From NCBI GenBank assembly GCA_027081065.1, contig JALWLW010000042.1, positions 1 to 58,882 of the forward strand: a stretch of DNA of 58,882 bases. Direction: 5' to 3'. This DNA comes from Campylobacteraceae bacterium (GTDB taxonomy: Bacteria; Campylobacterota; Campylobacteria; Campylobacterales; Sulfurovaceae). Shown here one piece after another: positions 8,774 through 16,511 of the stretch. The translations under genes were made by a program, and so were the position numbers. Each line of letters starts with the position of its first letter. Within the stretch, counting starts at the first letter, position 1. The notes beneath the pieces are model-generated. The model was not told the origin of the DNA. It saw nothing but the letters and a program-made list of their open reading frames with translations, and ran no database searches.

Positions 8774-8807
8774 TCAGTTGATTGTAGTTGTTGGTGCAAT
8801 CAACTGA
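8774..8807. terminator. Perfect 11-bp hairpin downstream of holB
   Basis: TCAGTTGATTG pairs with CAATCAACTGA around a 12-base loop. It lies between the holB stop (8841) and the pseudogene start. There is no U-tract in either direction, so it may be a weak terminator or an RNA stability element. Confidence 0.4.
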
Positions 8808-8840
8808 TATCCTATAATTATATATGGGAGTTTAGGATGG

Positions 8841-9473
8841 TTATTTCTGTTTTTTGGCTAGTAATTTCAGTAGTAATGTATTTAAAACAAAAGTAGTAGG
8901 AGAACCAACATCTAAAGCTTTAATACAATCAGAAAAGACTTTCAGTGTCTGTTCATCTAAATCATATTTTTGAGATTTTATGGCTCTTAATGATATTTTT
9001 TCTATTAAAATCTTACACTCATTAGAAGAGAGTCTAGAATGTTTTTGCGTAAATTCATATACTTTAGCAAGATTTAAATTTACTAGGTCTAAAGAAAAGC
9101 TTGTTTCCTCTATTGACTCATTTAAAACACTTACTGGCATACGAGATTGAATGGTATCTAAAAGCGCTGATTTTGATTGGGTAATAATAATAAAAGCTTT
9201 ATTTTTTGGAGGTTCTTCTAAGATTTTTAGGAGTCTATTTTGAGACACATCTGAAAATTTTGGTGCAATTAAAATAATATAATTTAAATTTTCAGAAGCA
9301 ATATAAGCCTTATTAATAGCAAGTTGAGCATGTTCAACCAAGAACTCTTTGGCTTTACCTTTGTCATCTTCACTTCTAATAATTGTAAAAGTTTCTGTTG
9401 TTCTTTTGGCTTCTAGTTTACTTAGTACAACATCTGCTTCATGCGTAATAATAATTCCAGAAGCTAACTGCAT
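8841..9473 (-). CDS. holB: DNA polymerase III delta' subunit, short Campylobacterota form
   Basis: Clamp-loader subunit of the replicative polymerase. Only 210 residues against about 330 in E. coli, which is usual in this phylum: the Walker A region and the C-terminal collar are reduced. The delta' signature block remains: QNRLLKILEEPPKNKAFIIITQ followed by LLDTIQSRMPV, equivalent to the TIRSRCQ/SRC region, here with Met in place of Cys. It sits 2 bases after hobA in the conserved lysC-hobA-holB order, which supports the name as much as the sequence does. Confidence 0.85.
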   Translation of the reverse strand: MQLASGIIITHEADVVLSKLEAKRTTETFTIIRSEDDKGKAKEFLVEHAQLAINKAYIASENLNYIILIAPKFSDVSQNRLLKILEEPPKNKAFIIITQSKSALLDTIQSRMPVSVLNESIEETSFSLDLVNLNLAKVYEFTQKHSRLSSNECKILIEKISLRAIKSQKYDLDEQTLKVFSDCIKALDVGSPTTFVLNTLLLKLLAKKQK

Positions 9474-9475
9474 AA

Positions 9476-10021
9476 CTAGTCCAAACTTATGTCACCAAAA
9501 AGGGTGGCATCTATGGTTTTGTTAAAAAGTTTAAAGAGTTGTATCATTTTAATGTCTAAGGATGAACCAGCATTTCGTAAGTAAAAAGAATTCGGGACAT
9601 CTCCATCAATAATCCAAAGTAAATTTTCATCATTTCTAAATGCAAATTTACTATAAGCACTTTCAGCAGAACCAATATACCAAATAAAATATCCATTAGG
9701 ATAAGAAATCTCTAACATATCTTCAAGGAGTTCTAGCTCTTGGGTATTTTTCATATTTTCAAGGTTAGGAAACATTGATTTTAGAGTATAGATAGGTAGA
9801 AATGGTCGTTCATTTTGAAGATTATTGATTTTTGTTGCGACATATTTTGCATACCAAGCTCTTTTATCATCTGTTAAAAGTAGTATGGTTTGCCCCTCAA
9901 TAATTTTATTGACAGCAGTTTGCACTACAGGAACCCAGTCATAACGGCACTCTTCCATCCATGAGAAAGAAGAGTCTTCCTCTCGAATAGTATCAAGTGT
10001 CCATTGTAAAATTGGTGTCAT
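9476..10021 (-). CDS. hobA: DnaA initiator-associating factor HobA
   Basis: HobA binds domains I-II of DnaA and promotes its assembly on oriC; it is restricted to Campylobacterota and is a structural counterpart of DiaA. 181 residues, matching the family length. The N-terminus LQWTLDTIREEDSSFSWMEE, the LLLTDDKRAWYAKYVATKIN core and the C-terminal LRNAGSSLDIKMIQLFKLFNK are recognisable. Location between lysC (4 bases away) and holB (2 bases) is the standard arrangement. This gene is the strongest phylum marker in the window. Confidence 0.92.
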   Translation of the reverse strand: MTPILQWTLDTIREEDSSFSWMEECRYDWVPVVQTAVNKIIEGQTILLLTDDKRAWYAKYVATKINNLQNERPFLPIYTLKSMFPNLENMKNTQELELLEDMLEISYPNGYFIWYIGSAESAYSKFAFRNDENLLWIIDGDVPNSFYLRNAGSSLDIKMIQLFKLFNKTIDATLFGDISLD

Positions 10022-10025
10022 TGAA

Positions 10026-11231
10026 CTACTTGTCTAAGTTATAAGCAGCGTGAAGCGTACGGACTGCTAATTCAGCATATTTTTCTGCTACAATAACAGA
10101 AACTTTAATTTCTGAAGTTGATATCATCTCAATGTTAATGTTCTCTTTGGCTAAGGCACAAAATGCTGTGGCAGCTACACCAGCATGAGATTTCATTCCT
10201 ACACCAACAACAGAGACTTTACATACAGAGTCATCAAAGTCCATACTTCCTATATCATGGTCAAATGTTTCCATGACGGTTCTTGCATTTTTAATTTCAG
10301 AGGCAGGAACGGTAAATCCTAAATTGGTTGCTCCATGGGTTGATGCATTTTGAATAATCATATCAACATTGACATTGTTTTCTGCCAAAAGAGAAAAAAT
10401 CTCAGCTGCAATGCCTGGTTTGTCTGAAACTTCTCTTAGACTTACTCTTGCTTGGTTTCTATCTACTGCGATCCCACTTACTAAAACTGCTTCCATATCT
10501 TCTGTCTCCTCACCTATGACTGTTCCTTCTGCATCTGAGAATGAACTCTTTGCTACTATTTTAACGTTTAATTTTTTTGCTAATTCTACTGAACGGTTTT
10601 GTAAAACCTTCGCACCTAAAGAAGCTAGTTCTAACATCTCATCATATGAGACAAAATCCATCTTCTTGGCTTTAGGTTCAATCCGTGGGTCGGTAGTATA
10701 GATACCATCTACATCGGAGTAAATTTCACATGCATTAGCCTTTAATGCTCCTGCAATGGCAACAGCTGAAAGGTCTGAACCCCCACGTCCTAGGGTTGTA
10801 ACTGAACCTGTTGTATTAATTCCTTGAAATCCAGAAACAATAATAATCTTGTCTTGGCTTAATTCTGTTTGCATGGCTGATGGGTCTATGGATTCTATTC
10901 GAGCATAGGTATGTGCATCATCTGTCAAAATTCCAGCTTGTCTTCCTGTCATAGCAATAGAAGCATAACCTTTTTCTTGTAATGCAATGGCTAAAAGAGC
11001 AGCTGTAACACGCTCTCCTGAGCTTAACAGCATGTCCATCTCACGTTTAGAGGGATTAGCTGAAAAATGATTGGCTAATTCTATGAGTTTATTGGTCTCT
11101 CCACTCATGGCTGAGACAACAACCACAATATCATTTCCAGCTTCTTTGGCTTTTGCTACACGGGCAGCAACATTTTCAATACGCTCTAGGTCACCAACGC
11201 TTGTTCCACCATATTTATGCACTATTAACAT
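10026..11231 (-). CDS. lysC: Aspartate kinase
   Basis: Phosphorylates L-aspartate, the first step toward lysine, diaminopimelate, threonine and methionine. 401 residues: amino-acid kinase domain with KYGGTSVGD (residues 5-13), VVVVSAMSGETNKLIEL, TLGRGGSDLSAVA and SDVDGIYTTDPR, then two C-terminal ACT domains (LREVSDKPGIAAEIF and VVGVGMKSHAGVAATAF) expected to bind feedback amino acids. Its 5' end overlaps rppH by 17 bases, so the two are translated as a unit. thrB (34.6 kb) and dapE (41.5 kb), acting later in the pathway, are elsewhere in the window. Confidence 0.95.
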   Translation of the reverse strand: MLIVHKYGGTSVGDLERIENVAARVAKAKEAGNDIVVVVSAMSGETNKLIELANHFSANPSKREMDMLLSSGERVTAALLAIALQEKGYASIAMTGRQAGILTDDAHTYARIESIDPSAMQTELSQDKIIIVSGFQGINTTGSVTTLGRGGSDLSAVAIAGALKANACEIYSDVDGIYTTDPRIEPKAKKMDFVSYDEMLELASLGAKVLQNRSVELAKKLNVKIVAKSSFSDAEGTVIGEETEDMEAVLVSGIAVDRNQARVSLREVSDKPGIAAEIFSLLAENNVNVDMIIQNASTHGATNLGFTVPASEIKNARTVMETFDHDIGSMDFDDSVCKVSVVGVGMKSHAGVAATAFCALAKENINIEMISTSEIKVSVIVAEKYAELAVRTLHAAYNLDK

Positions 11232-11721
11232 CGACTATATGTCCTTCTTTTACAAAATGTTCTATAACACGTTTGTAAACGTGTCTTTTAAAATAAGTCG
11301 CTTTTCGTAGCAACTGTTTATACTCTACATAATTGTAGTCTTCAAATTCTGGTTCATGGTAACTCTCAAGGTCTATCTCTGCGTCATGTCGTAATTTGAC
11401 TAAAAAATATTTTTGTGTTTGACCATCAAAAGGGTACATTTTACGTGACTTACTATTTTTTGGAAAGTCATATGAAATCCAATAAGGGTATTCAGCAATA
11501 ATATCTACTGAACAACAACCTATCTCTTCTTGTAGCTCTCGAATTAAAGCTTCTGTAGGCGTTTCACCTTCATCTATCCCACCTTGGGGGAATTGCCATG
11601 TGTTCCGAATATCAGAACGTTTACCTAAAAAAAATTCACATTTCTGTGGATAATTTGAAGAGAGTATAACAGCTGCGACATTTGGGCGATATCGCTTTTC
11701 TGTCTGCATTTCATTACTCAT
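11215..11721 (-). CDS. rppH: RNA pyrophosphohydrolase (Nudix)
   Basis: Removes pyrophosphate from 5'-triphosphorylated RNA to begin decay; also annotated NudH or (di)nucleoside polyphosphate hydrolase. 168 residues, normal length. The N-terminal YRPNVAAVILSS and the Nudix box GGIDEGETPTEALIRELQEEIG (from residue 47, with the RELQEE core and essential glutamates) are intact. It is the first gene of the minus-strand run and overlaps lysC by 17 bases. Confidence 0.93.
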   Translation of the reverse strand: MSNEMQTEKRYRPNVAAVILSSNYPQKCEFFLGKRSDIRNTWQFPQGGIDEGETPTEALIRELQEEIGCCSVDIIAEYPYWISYDFPKNSKSRKMYPFDGQTQKYFLVKLRHDAEIDLESYHEPEFEDYNYVEYKQLLRKATYFKRHVYKRVIEHFVKEGHIVDVNSA

Positions 11722-11778
11722 CTTTCATCATTATTTTGTTAAAATTTTATCAAAATACTCATTAATGGTCGGTAAAAA

Positions 11779-12834
11779 TTGCTTCTATATATTCACATCC
11801 CTTACTGTGACTCCAAATGTCACTACTGTGCTTTTAACTCTTATGTTGATAAGTTTGATACCCGTAAAGATTATATGAAATCTCTACAAAAACAACTTGA
11901 ACATGAGTTAAAAAGATTTCAAGTTCAAAAGGAGACAATAGAGACAGTTTTCATTGGAGGAGGGACACCCTCAACTGTGAATCCAGAACTTTATGAACCT
12001 ATCTTTAAGCTTTTAAAACCATTACTAAAAGTTGATGCTGAAATAACATCTGAAGCAAATCCTAATTCAGCTACGAAAGAGTGGCTTCAAGGCATGTATA
12101 AGTTAGGGGTTAATCGTATCTCATTTGGGGTACAAAGCTTTAACGATAAAAAGCTCAAAGCATTAAATAGAGCACATTCACCAAACCAAGCCATAGAAGC
12201 AGTAAAAACGGCTAAAAGTATTGGTTTTAAAAACCTCTCTTTAGACCTTATTTACAACTATAAGGGAGACACTAAAGCTCTTTTAGCACAGGACATTAAT
12301 GAAGCATTTAAATTGCCGATTAATCACCTCTCTGCTTATGAGCTTACTATTGAGGGGGGAACAAAATTTGCTTCAACGCCTCATGTACGTCAAGAAAATG
12401 ATGAATTAGCTTTTTTTGTAGCTAAAGAGATTAGTAAGTATGGTTTTGAGCATTATGAAATTTCAAATTTTGGTACTTACCAAAGTGAACACAACAAAGG
12501 TTATTGGAAATTAAAGCCTTACATGGGGGTAGGGGCTGGTGCTGTAGGATTTCAAAAGAATGTTCGTTACTATCCAACTACTGAGATTGACCTATATATT
12601 AAAGAGCCATTAATGATTCATGAAGAATTACTCAGTGAAGATGAACTTTTAACTGAAAGATTATTTTTAGGTTTACGTTCCAATATTGGGGTAGATGAAG
12701 ATATTTTAAACACTGGCATGAAAAAACGGGCTGATTTTTTAGTAGAAAAGAATAAGCTTTTAAAAGAGGGAAGTGTTTATAGAAGTAAAAACTACTTCAT
12801 CGCTGATGAGGTAGTTTTATATATTTTAGAATAG
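11779..12834 (+). CDS. hemW: Radical SAM heme chaperone HemW
   Basis: HemW-type (formerly oxygen-independent coproporphyrinogen oxidase-like) protein, 351 residues. The radical-SAM cluster motif CDSKCHYC (Cys10, Cys14, Cys17) lacks the extra N-terminal features of true HemN, and the chain has FIGGGTPST, SFGVQSFNDKKLKALNR and a short C-terminal domain. It probably delivers heme to respiratory enzymes. The only possible start is a TTG right after an in-frame TAA, with no strong Shine-Dalgarno, so translation may be weak. The 3' end encodes a strong hairpin (12788-12818). Confidence 0.88.
   Translation: MLLYIHIPYCDSKCHYCAFNSYVDKFDTRKDYMKSLQKQLEHELKRFQVQKETIETVFIGGGTPSTVNPELYEPIFKLLKPLLKVDAEITSEANPNSATKEWLQGMYKLGVNRISFGVQSFNDKKLKALNRAHSPNQAIEAVKTAKSIGFKNLSLDLIYNYKGDTKALLAQDINEAFKLPINHLSAYELTIEGGTKFASTPHVRQENDELAFFVAKEISKYGFEHYEISNFGTYQSEHNKGYWKLKPYMGVGAGAVGFQKNVRYYPTTEIDLYIKEPLMIHEELLSEDELLTERLFLGLRSNIGVDEDILNTGMKKRADFLVEKNKLLKEGSVYRSKNYFIADEVVLYILE
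12788..12818. terminator. Strong hairpin embedded in the 3' end of hemW
   Basis: A 14-bp stem (one G-U pair) with triloop GCT: arms 12788-12801 and 12805-12818. It lies inside the last codons of hemW and is followed by ATATATTTTAG. Its near-perfect symmetry suggests a terminator that is also coding sequence, possibly working for the minus-strand gene that ends at 12843 too. Confidence 0.6.
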
Positions 12835-12842
12835 TTTTTAAT

Positions 12843-13035
12843 CTAAGGTATGTTTCTACAAACAGGTAAACGCTCAGCAAGACAAATCTCATGAGAGCGT
12901 AAAGGTCCTTCAAAAGTATTTTCAATCATACAAGAGTCATAATTTAGTTTACATTTCATAGCAACATGAGGAGGAATAACTTTTAAGCATAAATAGTAAA
13001 GGGGTAAGTAAAAGAAGTTTGAAGTAAAGTTTCAT
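12843..13035 (-). pseudogene. Small Cys-rich secreted protein, frameshifted
   Basis: From an ATG at 13035 with AGGA 7 bases upstream, the minus strand encodes a signal-peptide-like MKLYFKLLLLTPLLFMLK, but this frame stops after 28 codons. The +1 frame, entered near the A4 run after CTT, continues as KVIPPHVAMKCKLNYDSC and on to ICLAERLPVCRNIP and stops at 12843-12845. Joined, the two make a protein of about 63 residues with a signal peptide and four cysteines. Either a recent one-base indel has killed it, or a +1 shift or sequencing error is involved. No family recognised. Confidence 0.5.
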
Positions 13036-13171
13036 TGTAAATCCTAAGTTTTTAATATAAATACGAAGTATAAATCAAAATTGCGAATTGATTGTTTTGT
13101 CTTATGTCTATTTATAATATAAAGTTTGATTAGATAAAGTAAATATAAAACAAAATTAAGGGAAAGTACTC

Positions 13172-13294
13172 ATGCAAGAAATAATAATCTTTGTATCAAC
13201 AGCAATAGCAGGTGGGGTTGTGGGAAATACAACTTATGATGGGTTAAAAGTTGTTTTAGGTTCATCTTTTGATAGGCTCTCTATTAGTTATTAA
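13172..13294 (+). CDS. 40-residue ORF, possible gene remnant
   Basis: ATG with AAGGGAAAG 8 bases upstream opens a 40-codon frame: a hydrophobic first half (QEIIIFVSTAIAGGVVG) then TTYDGLKVVLGSSFDRLSISY. The GLKxxLGxxFDxL pattern looks like the N-terminus of a longer membrane-anchored protein rather than a complete one, so this may be what remains of a gene cut off when the downstream module arrived. It could also be a genuine small membrane protein. Confidence 0.4.
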   Translation: MQEIIIFVSTAIAGGVVGNTTYDGLKVVLGSSFDRLSISY

Positions 13295-13303
13295 TAAAAA
13301 ATA

Positions 13304-13349
13304 AAAGTATACCTATTTTTGACTATTTTAATTTAAAAAGGTATACTTT
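13304..13349 (+). promoter_or_regulatory. Near-consensus promoter bracketed by an 11-bp inverted repeat
   Basis: AAAGTATACCT (13304-13314) and its exact reverse complement AGGTATACTTT (13339-13349) flank TTGACT (13319-13324). TTGACT is spaced exactly 17 bases from TATACT (13342-13347), which lies inside the right arm. This is a textbook sigma-70 promoter, unusual in Campylobacterota where the -35 box is generally poor, with an operator-like arm on each side. Transcription would start about 16 bases before the nucleotidyltransferase ATG. The repeat is seen; repressor binding is inferred. Confidence 0.7.
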
Positions 13350-13370
13350 AATAAAAAATAAGAATATAAA

Positions 13371-14405
13371 ATGATAGACTTTAATTTCTACACTTACAGT
13401 GATGAGCAAATAAAACAACGATATAACTCTAAAATGCTCTATCAAACTTATCTACAAGCACTCAATAACTATAACTTGCAATACCGATACAAAATGATTT
13501 GGCAGAAGCATAAAGGGGGTTATGAACTCTTAGCAAAACACCATTTACGAACAAATAAGCGTGAATATTTAGGTCGAAGAGATGAGCATACAGAAAAAAT
13601 TTTATCTGATTTTTTACTTTCTAAAAAAAGAGCAAAAGAGATGTTAGCTAACTTCAAAGAGAAACTAAAAAAAGATGAAAAGTTAAATAAATTGGAGGGA
13701 ATTGCTCGAACACCCAATGAAATAGTTAAACTTTTTAGAAAAATCAATGAATTAGGACTGGACGATAAACTCATTATCATTGGAACAAATAGTCTATATG
13801 CTTATGAAGCAAGAGCAGGTATTGCCATTGATGAGGCATATTTAGCTACGGATGATATAGATATTCTTAACAGAAAAGAGAAAGGTTTGTCCTTTATATT
13901 TAAAGAGTTAATGAGTCCTACAAAAGCTATTGATTTTTTACATTTGATTGATAAAAGTTTTTATCAAGATGCTAAGAGATCCTATAGATTTATAAACAAA
14001 GATGCCGTATGGATTGAATTGATTAATCCTCTTTCTAATGAAATTAGTTCTTCTATACATAAAGAAAACCTTTTTACTGATTTGTTGTCTTTAGAGATGA
14101 AAGGTATGCAGTGGTTAGAAAACTCTAGGCTTTTTAAAGAGACAATTATTGCGATGAATGGTCAAAGTGCTAACATAACGACTCTTCATCCTTTGGAGTA
14201 TGCTATTTATAAAAATTGGCTCTCTAAACAAAAAGATAGGGATTTTCAGAAACAGCAAAGAGATAAACATCAAAGTAAATTGGTTACTCAAATAATAATG
14301 GACTATATGCCAAATATTGAAATTAGCAAGGAATTTAAGGTATTAAAACATTTGAAAAGAGAGATTATTGATGCTTATGGAAAAGAGATTCTTAATCTAG
14401 TTTAA
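13371..14405 (+). CDS. GSU2403-family nucleotidyltransferase-fold protein
   Basis: 344 residues. Helical N-terminal region with GGYELLAKHHLRTNKREYLGRR (about 49-70), then a nucleotidyltransferase core with IIIGTNSLYAYEARAGI (135-151) and TDDIDIL (160-166). These give the GTN turn and the D-x-D pair (Asp162, Asp164) that bind metal in this superfamily; a later acidic position may be WIELINP. This matches the GSU2403 family (nucleotidyltransferase-like, PF12281). Members are uncharacterised; transfer of a nucleotide to RNA or protein is possible. No Shine-Dalgarno is visible before the ATG. Followed by a fic gene 57 bases downstream with its own palindromic promoter. Confidence 0.8.
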   Translation: MIDFNFYTYSDEQIKQRYNSKMLYQTYLQALNNYNLQYRYKMIWQKHKGGYELLAKHHLRTNKREYLGRRDEHTEKILSDFLLSKKRAKEMLANFKEKLKKDEKLNKLEGIARTPNEIVKLFRKINELGLDDKLIIIGTNSLYAYEARAGIAIDEAYLATDDIDILNRKEKGLSFIFKELMSPTKAIDFLHLIDKSFYQDAKRSYRFINKDAVWIELINPLSNEISSSIHKENLFTDLLSLEMKGMQWLENSRLFKETIIAMNGQSANITTLHPLEYAIYKNWLSKQKDRDFQKQQRDKHQSKLVTQIIMDYMPNIEISKEFKVLKHLKREIIDAYGKEILNLV

Positions 14406-14414
14406 GTCTAAGTT

Positions 14415-14450
14415 TATGCTACAATAACGCAAAAATAAAAAATTGCGTTA
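14415..14450 (+). promoter_or_regulatory. fic promoter with 8-bp inverted repeat
   Basis: TAACGCAA (14425-14432) and TTGCGTTA (14443-14450) form a perfect inverted repeat with a 10-base spacer. It starts at the last base of a -10-like TACAAT (14420-14425; TATGCT at 14415-14420 is an alternative) and ends where the AGGAG of fic begins. A repressor here would block both transcription and the ribosome site. The winged-helix C-terminus of the Fic protein itself is a candidate ligand. Confidence 0.55.
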
Positions 14451-14462
14451 AGGAGTAAAAAT

Positions 14463-15803
14463 ATGGCGAAATCACGCATAGAACAATCACCTATTACTTT
14501 TTCTCCTGAAAACTTGGCAACGGTTTTACATATGATGCAAGAACAACCCGAACTCATGAGCTATTTTTCAGAGACAGATGACAAGGGTCGCTACCTTTAT
14601 TGGGACAAGTTTAAATGGCATGTGCCAAAAGAAGATGATGTTCAAAAAGCGTGGTTGGTTACTAAATGGTGTCGTTTTACTAAGCGTAAGAGCATTGAGC
14701 TTTTAGACAAAGAGGGCAATGAATTTCATTACTGTAAGCCAGACTCACTTCAAGCAAAGTTTTTTAAAATCGCTAAGCTTTCAGGAGAGGGCATGACCTC
14801 TAACTCTTCTATGAAGCAGAAATTCCTCATGGCATCATTGGTCATGGAAGAAGCCATAAGTTCTGCTCAACTTGAAGGGGCTTCAACTACGCGACGTGTG
14901 GCAAAGAAAATGCTTGTGGAAGAGCGAAAACCACGTTCACAAGATGAGCAGATGATTTTAAATAACTACTTGCTAATGAATGAAGTTAAGGCTTTAACGG
15001 ATGCTCCTTTGAGTATTGAACTTATTTTACATTTTCATAAAATAGCCACCCATAATACTTCTGAAAACTCGGTTATTCCAGGGGCTTTTCGTACTGACAA
15101 TGAGATAGTCATCTCTGATGGAAGTGATGGTGAGATTTTACATCAGCCACCACATTTTGAACAGATAAAAGAGCGTTTACAAAAGCTTTGTGATTTTGCC
15201 AATACTGTACACTCAGGTGAGGGGGGTGAAGCATTTATTGATCCCATTGCTAAGGCGATTATCTTGCATTTTATGATTGGTTATGAACACCCTTTTGCCG
15301 ATGGAAATGGACGAACAGCACGGGCGATTTTTTACTGGTTCATGCTCAACAACGGCTTTGAGTTTTTTGAATATTTGTCTATTTCTAAACTGCTTAAAGT
15401 TGCACCTATTAAGTATGGTATGGCGTATTTGTACACAGAGATTGATGAGAGTGATTTGACCTATTTTCTTTATTATCAAGCAGATATTATTTTACGTTCT
15501 ATGGATGAGCTTTTTACCTATTTGGAAGAGCGAAGTTTAGAGTTTGAGGAGGTGGTAGGGCTTTTGGAGAACTCTAAACTCTCTGATACCTTAAACTTTA
15601 TTCAAAAAAACATTGTTAAAAAAGCCATGAACAATCCTGGACGCGTGTTTACGGTTAAAGAGATTGCAAACCATTATGATGTCTCTGAAAATACAGCACG
15701 AAAGTATCTAAAAGCTTTGGTGAAGCATAAAATTTTAGGGGCATTAAAAGAGGGTCGAACGGTAAATTATATTGCGATGGCTGACATTAAGGACAAGTTG
15801 TAA
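14463..15803 (+). CDS. Fic-family protein with inhibitory helix and C-terminal winged helix
   Basis: Fic enzymes usually transfer AMP from ATP to a hydroxyl on a target protein. 446 residues: an N-terminal domain of about 110 residues, an inhibitory motif SAQLEG (S134-x3-E138-G139) marking the self-inhibited class II layout, the active loop HPFADGNGR (276-284) fully conserved, and a C-terminal winged helix (about 395-440, VKEIANHYDVSENTARKYLKAL). All catalytic residues are present, so it should be active once the Glu138 helix is displaced. AGGAG lies 6 bases before the ATG. The stop abuts the tlyA start with no gap. It may control its own promoter through the wHTH. Confidence 0.88.
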   Translation: MAKSRIEQSPITFSPENLATVLHMMQEQPELMSYFSETDDKGRYLYWDKFKWHVPKEDDVQKAWLVTKWCRFTKRKSIELLDKEGNEFHYCKPDSLQAKFFKIAKLSGEGMTSNSSMKQKFLMASLVMEEAISSAQLEGASTTRRVAKKMLVEERKPRSQDEQMILNNYLLMNEVKALTDAPLSIELILHFHKIATHNTSENSVIPGAFRTDNEIVISDGSDGEILHQPPHFEQIKERLQKLCDFANTVHSGEGGEAFIDPIAKAIILHFMIGYEHPFADGNGRTARAIFYWFMLNNGFEFFEYLSISKLLKVAPIKYGMAYLYTEIDESDLTYFLYYQADIILRSMDELFTYLEERSLEFEEVVGLLENSKLSDTLNFIQKNIVKKAMNNPGRVFTVKEIANHYDVSENTARKYLKALVKHKILGALKEGRTVNYIAMADIKDKL

Positions 15804-16508
15804 ATGAGATTGGATAAATTTTTAGTAGAAAAAGGTTTTTTTGAAAGCCGTAACCGTGCCTTAGATGCCATAAAAAGAGGTAAGGTGTTTGTTGATGGCG
15901 TAGTTGCTAAAGCCTCTTTAAAATGTGATGAAAACTCAAACATTGACATAGACCAAGAGAAGTTTTATGTGAGCCGTGCAGCTAAGAAATTGGAACTTTT
16001 TTTAGAAGAGTATCCTATGGACTTAAAAGATAAAAAAGCTGTGGATGTTGGGTCGAGTACAGGGGGGTTTGTACAGATACTCTTAGAACATGAAGTTACA
16101 TCAGTCGCTTGTGTTGATGTAGGGTCAAATCAGTTGCATTACTCATTACGAAACAATGACAAAGTAGAAGTGTTTGAAGAGACAGATGTACGAAATTTTA
16201 GACCTAATGAACCTTTTGATTTACTCACTTGTGATGTCTCTTTTATCTCTATTTTACAGATTATAGATGCTATTGATAGATTGGCATCTTGTGATATGAT
16301 TTTACTTTTTAAACCTCAATTTGAAGTAGGACGCAATGTAAAACGAGACAGCCGTGGAGTCGTTGTGAACGTTGAAGCCATTAGTGAAGCAAAAGAGAGG
16401 TTTGAAGCCAAAACAAGAGAATTGGCTTGGGAGATGTGTTATTCTACAACATCAAAACTCACAGGTAAGTCTGGAAATATTGAGTATATTTATCATTTTA
16501 GGAAATAA
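15804..16508 (+). CDS. tlyA: TlyA-family rRNA 2'-O-methyltransferase
   Basis: 234 residues: N-terminal S4 RNA-binding domain (MRLDKFLVEKGFFESRNRALDAI, to about 60) and an FtsJ-type methyltransferase with the SAM-binding DVGSSTGGFVQILLE (about 78-92) and later CDVSFISI and LFKPQFEVG. TlyA proteins methylate 16S and 23S rRNA cytidines and set capreomycin sensitivity; they are often misnamed hemolysins. The ATG directly follows the fic stop, with AAGGACA inside the end of fic as ribosome site. ribF follows after 3 bases. Confidence 0.9.
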   Translation: MRLDKFLVEKGFFESRNRALDAIKRGKVFVDGVVAKASLKCDENSNIDIDQEKFYVSRAAKKLELFLEEYPMDLKDKKAVDVGSSTGGFVQILLEHEVTSVACVDVGSNQLHYSLRNNDKVEVFEETDVRNFRPNEPFDLLTCDVSFISILQIIDAIDRLASCDMILLFKPQFEVGRNVKRDSRGVVVNVEAISEAKERFEAKTRELAWEMCYSTTSKLTGKSGNIEYIYHFRK

Positions 16509-16511
16509 AAC

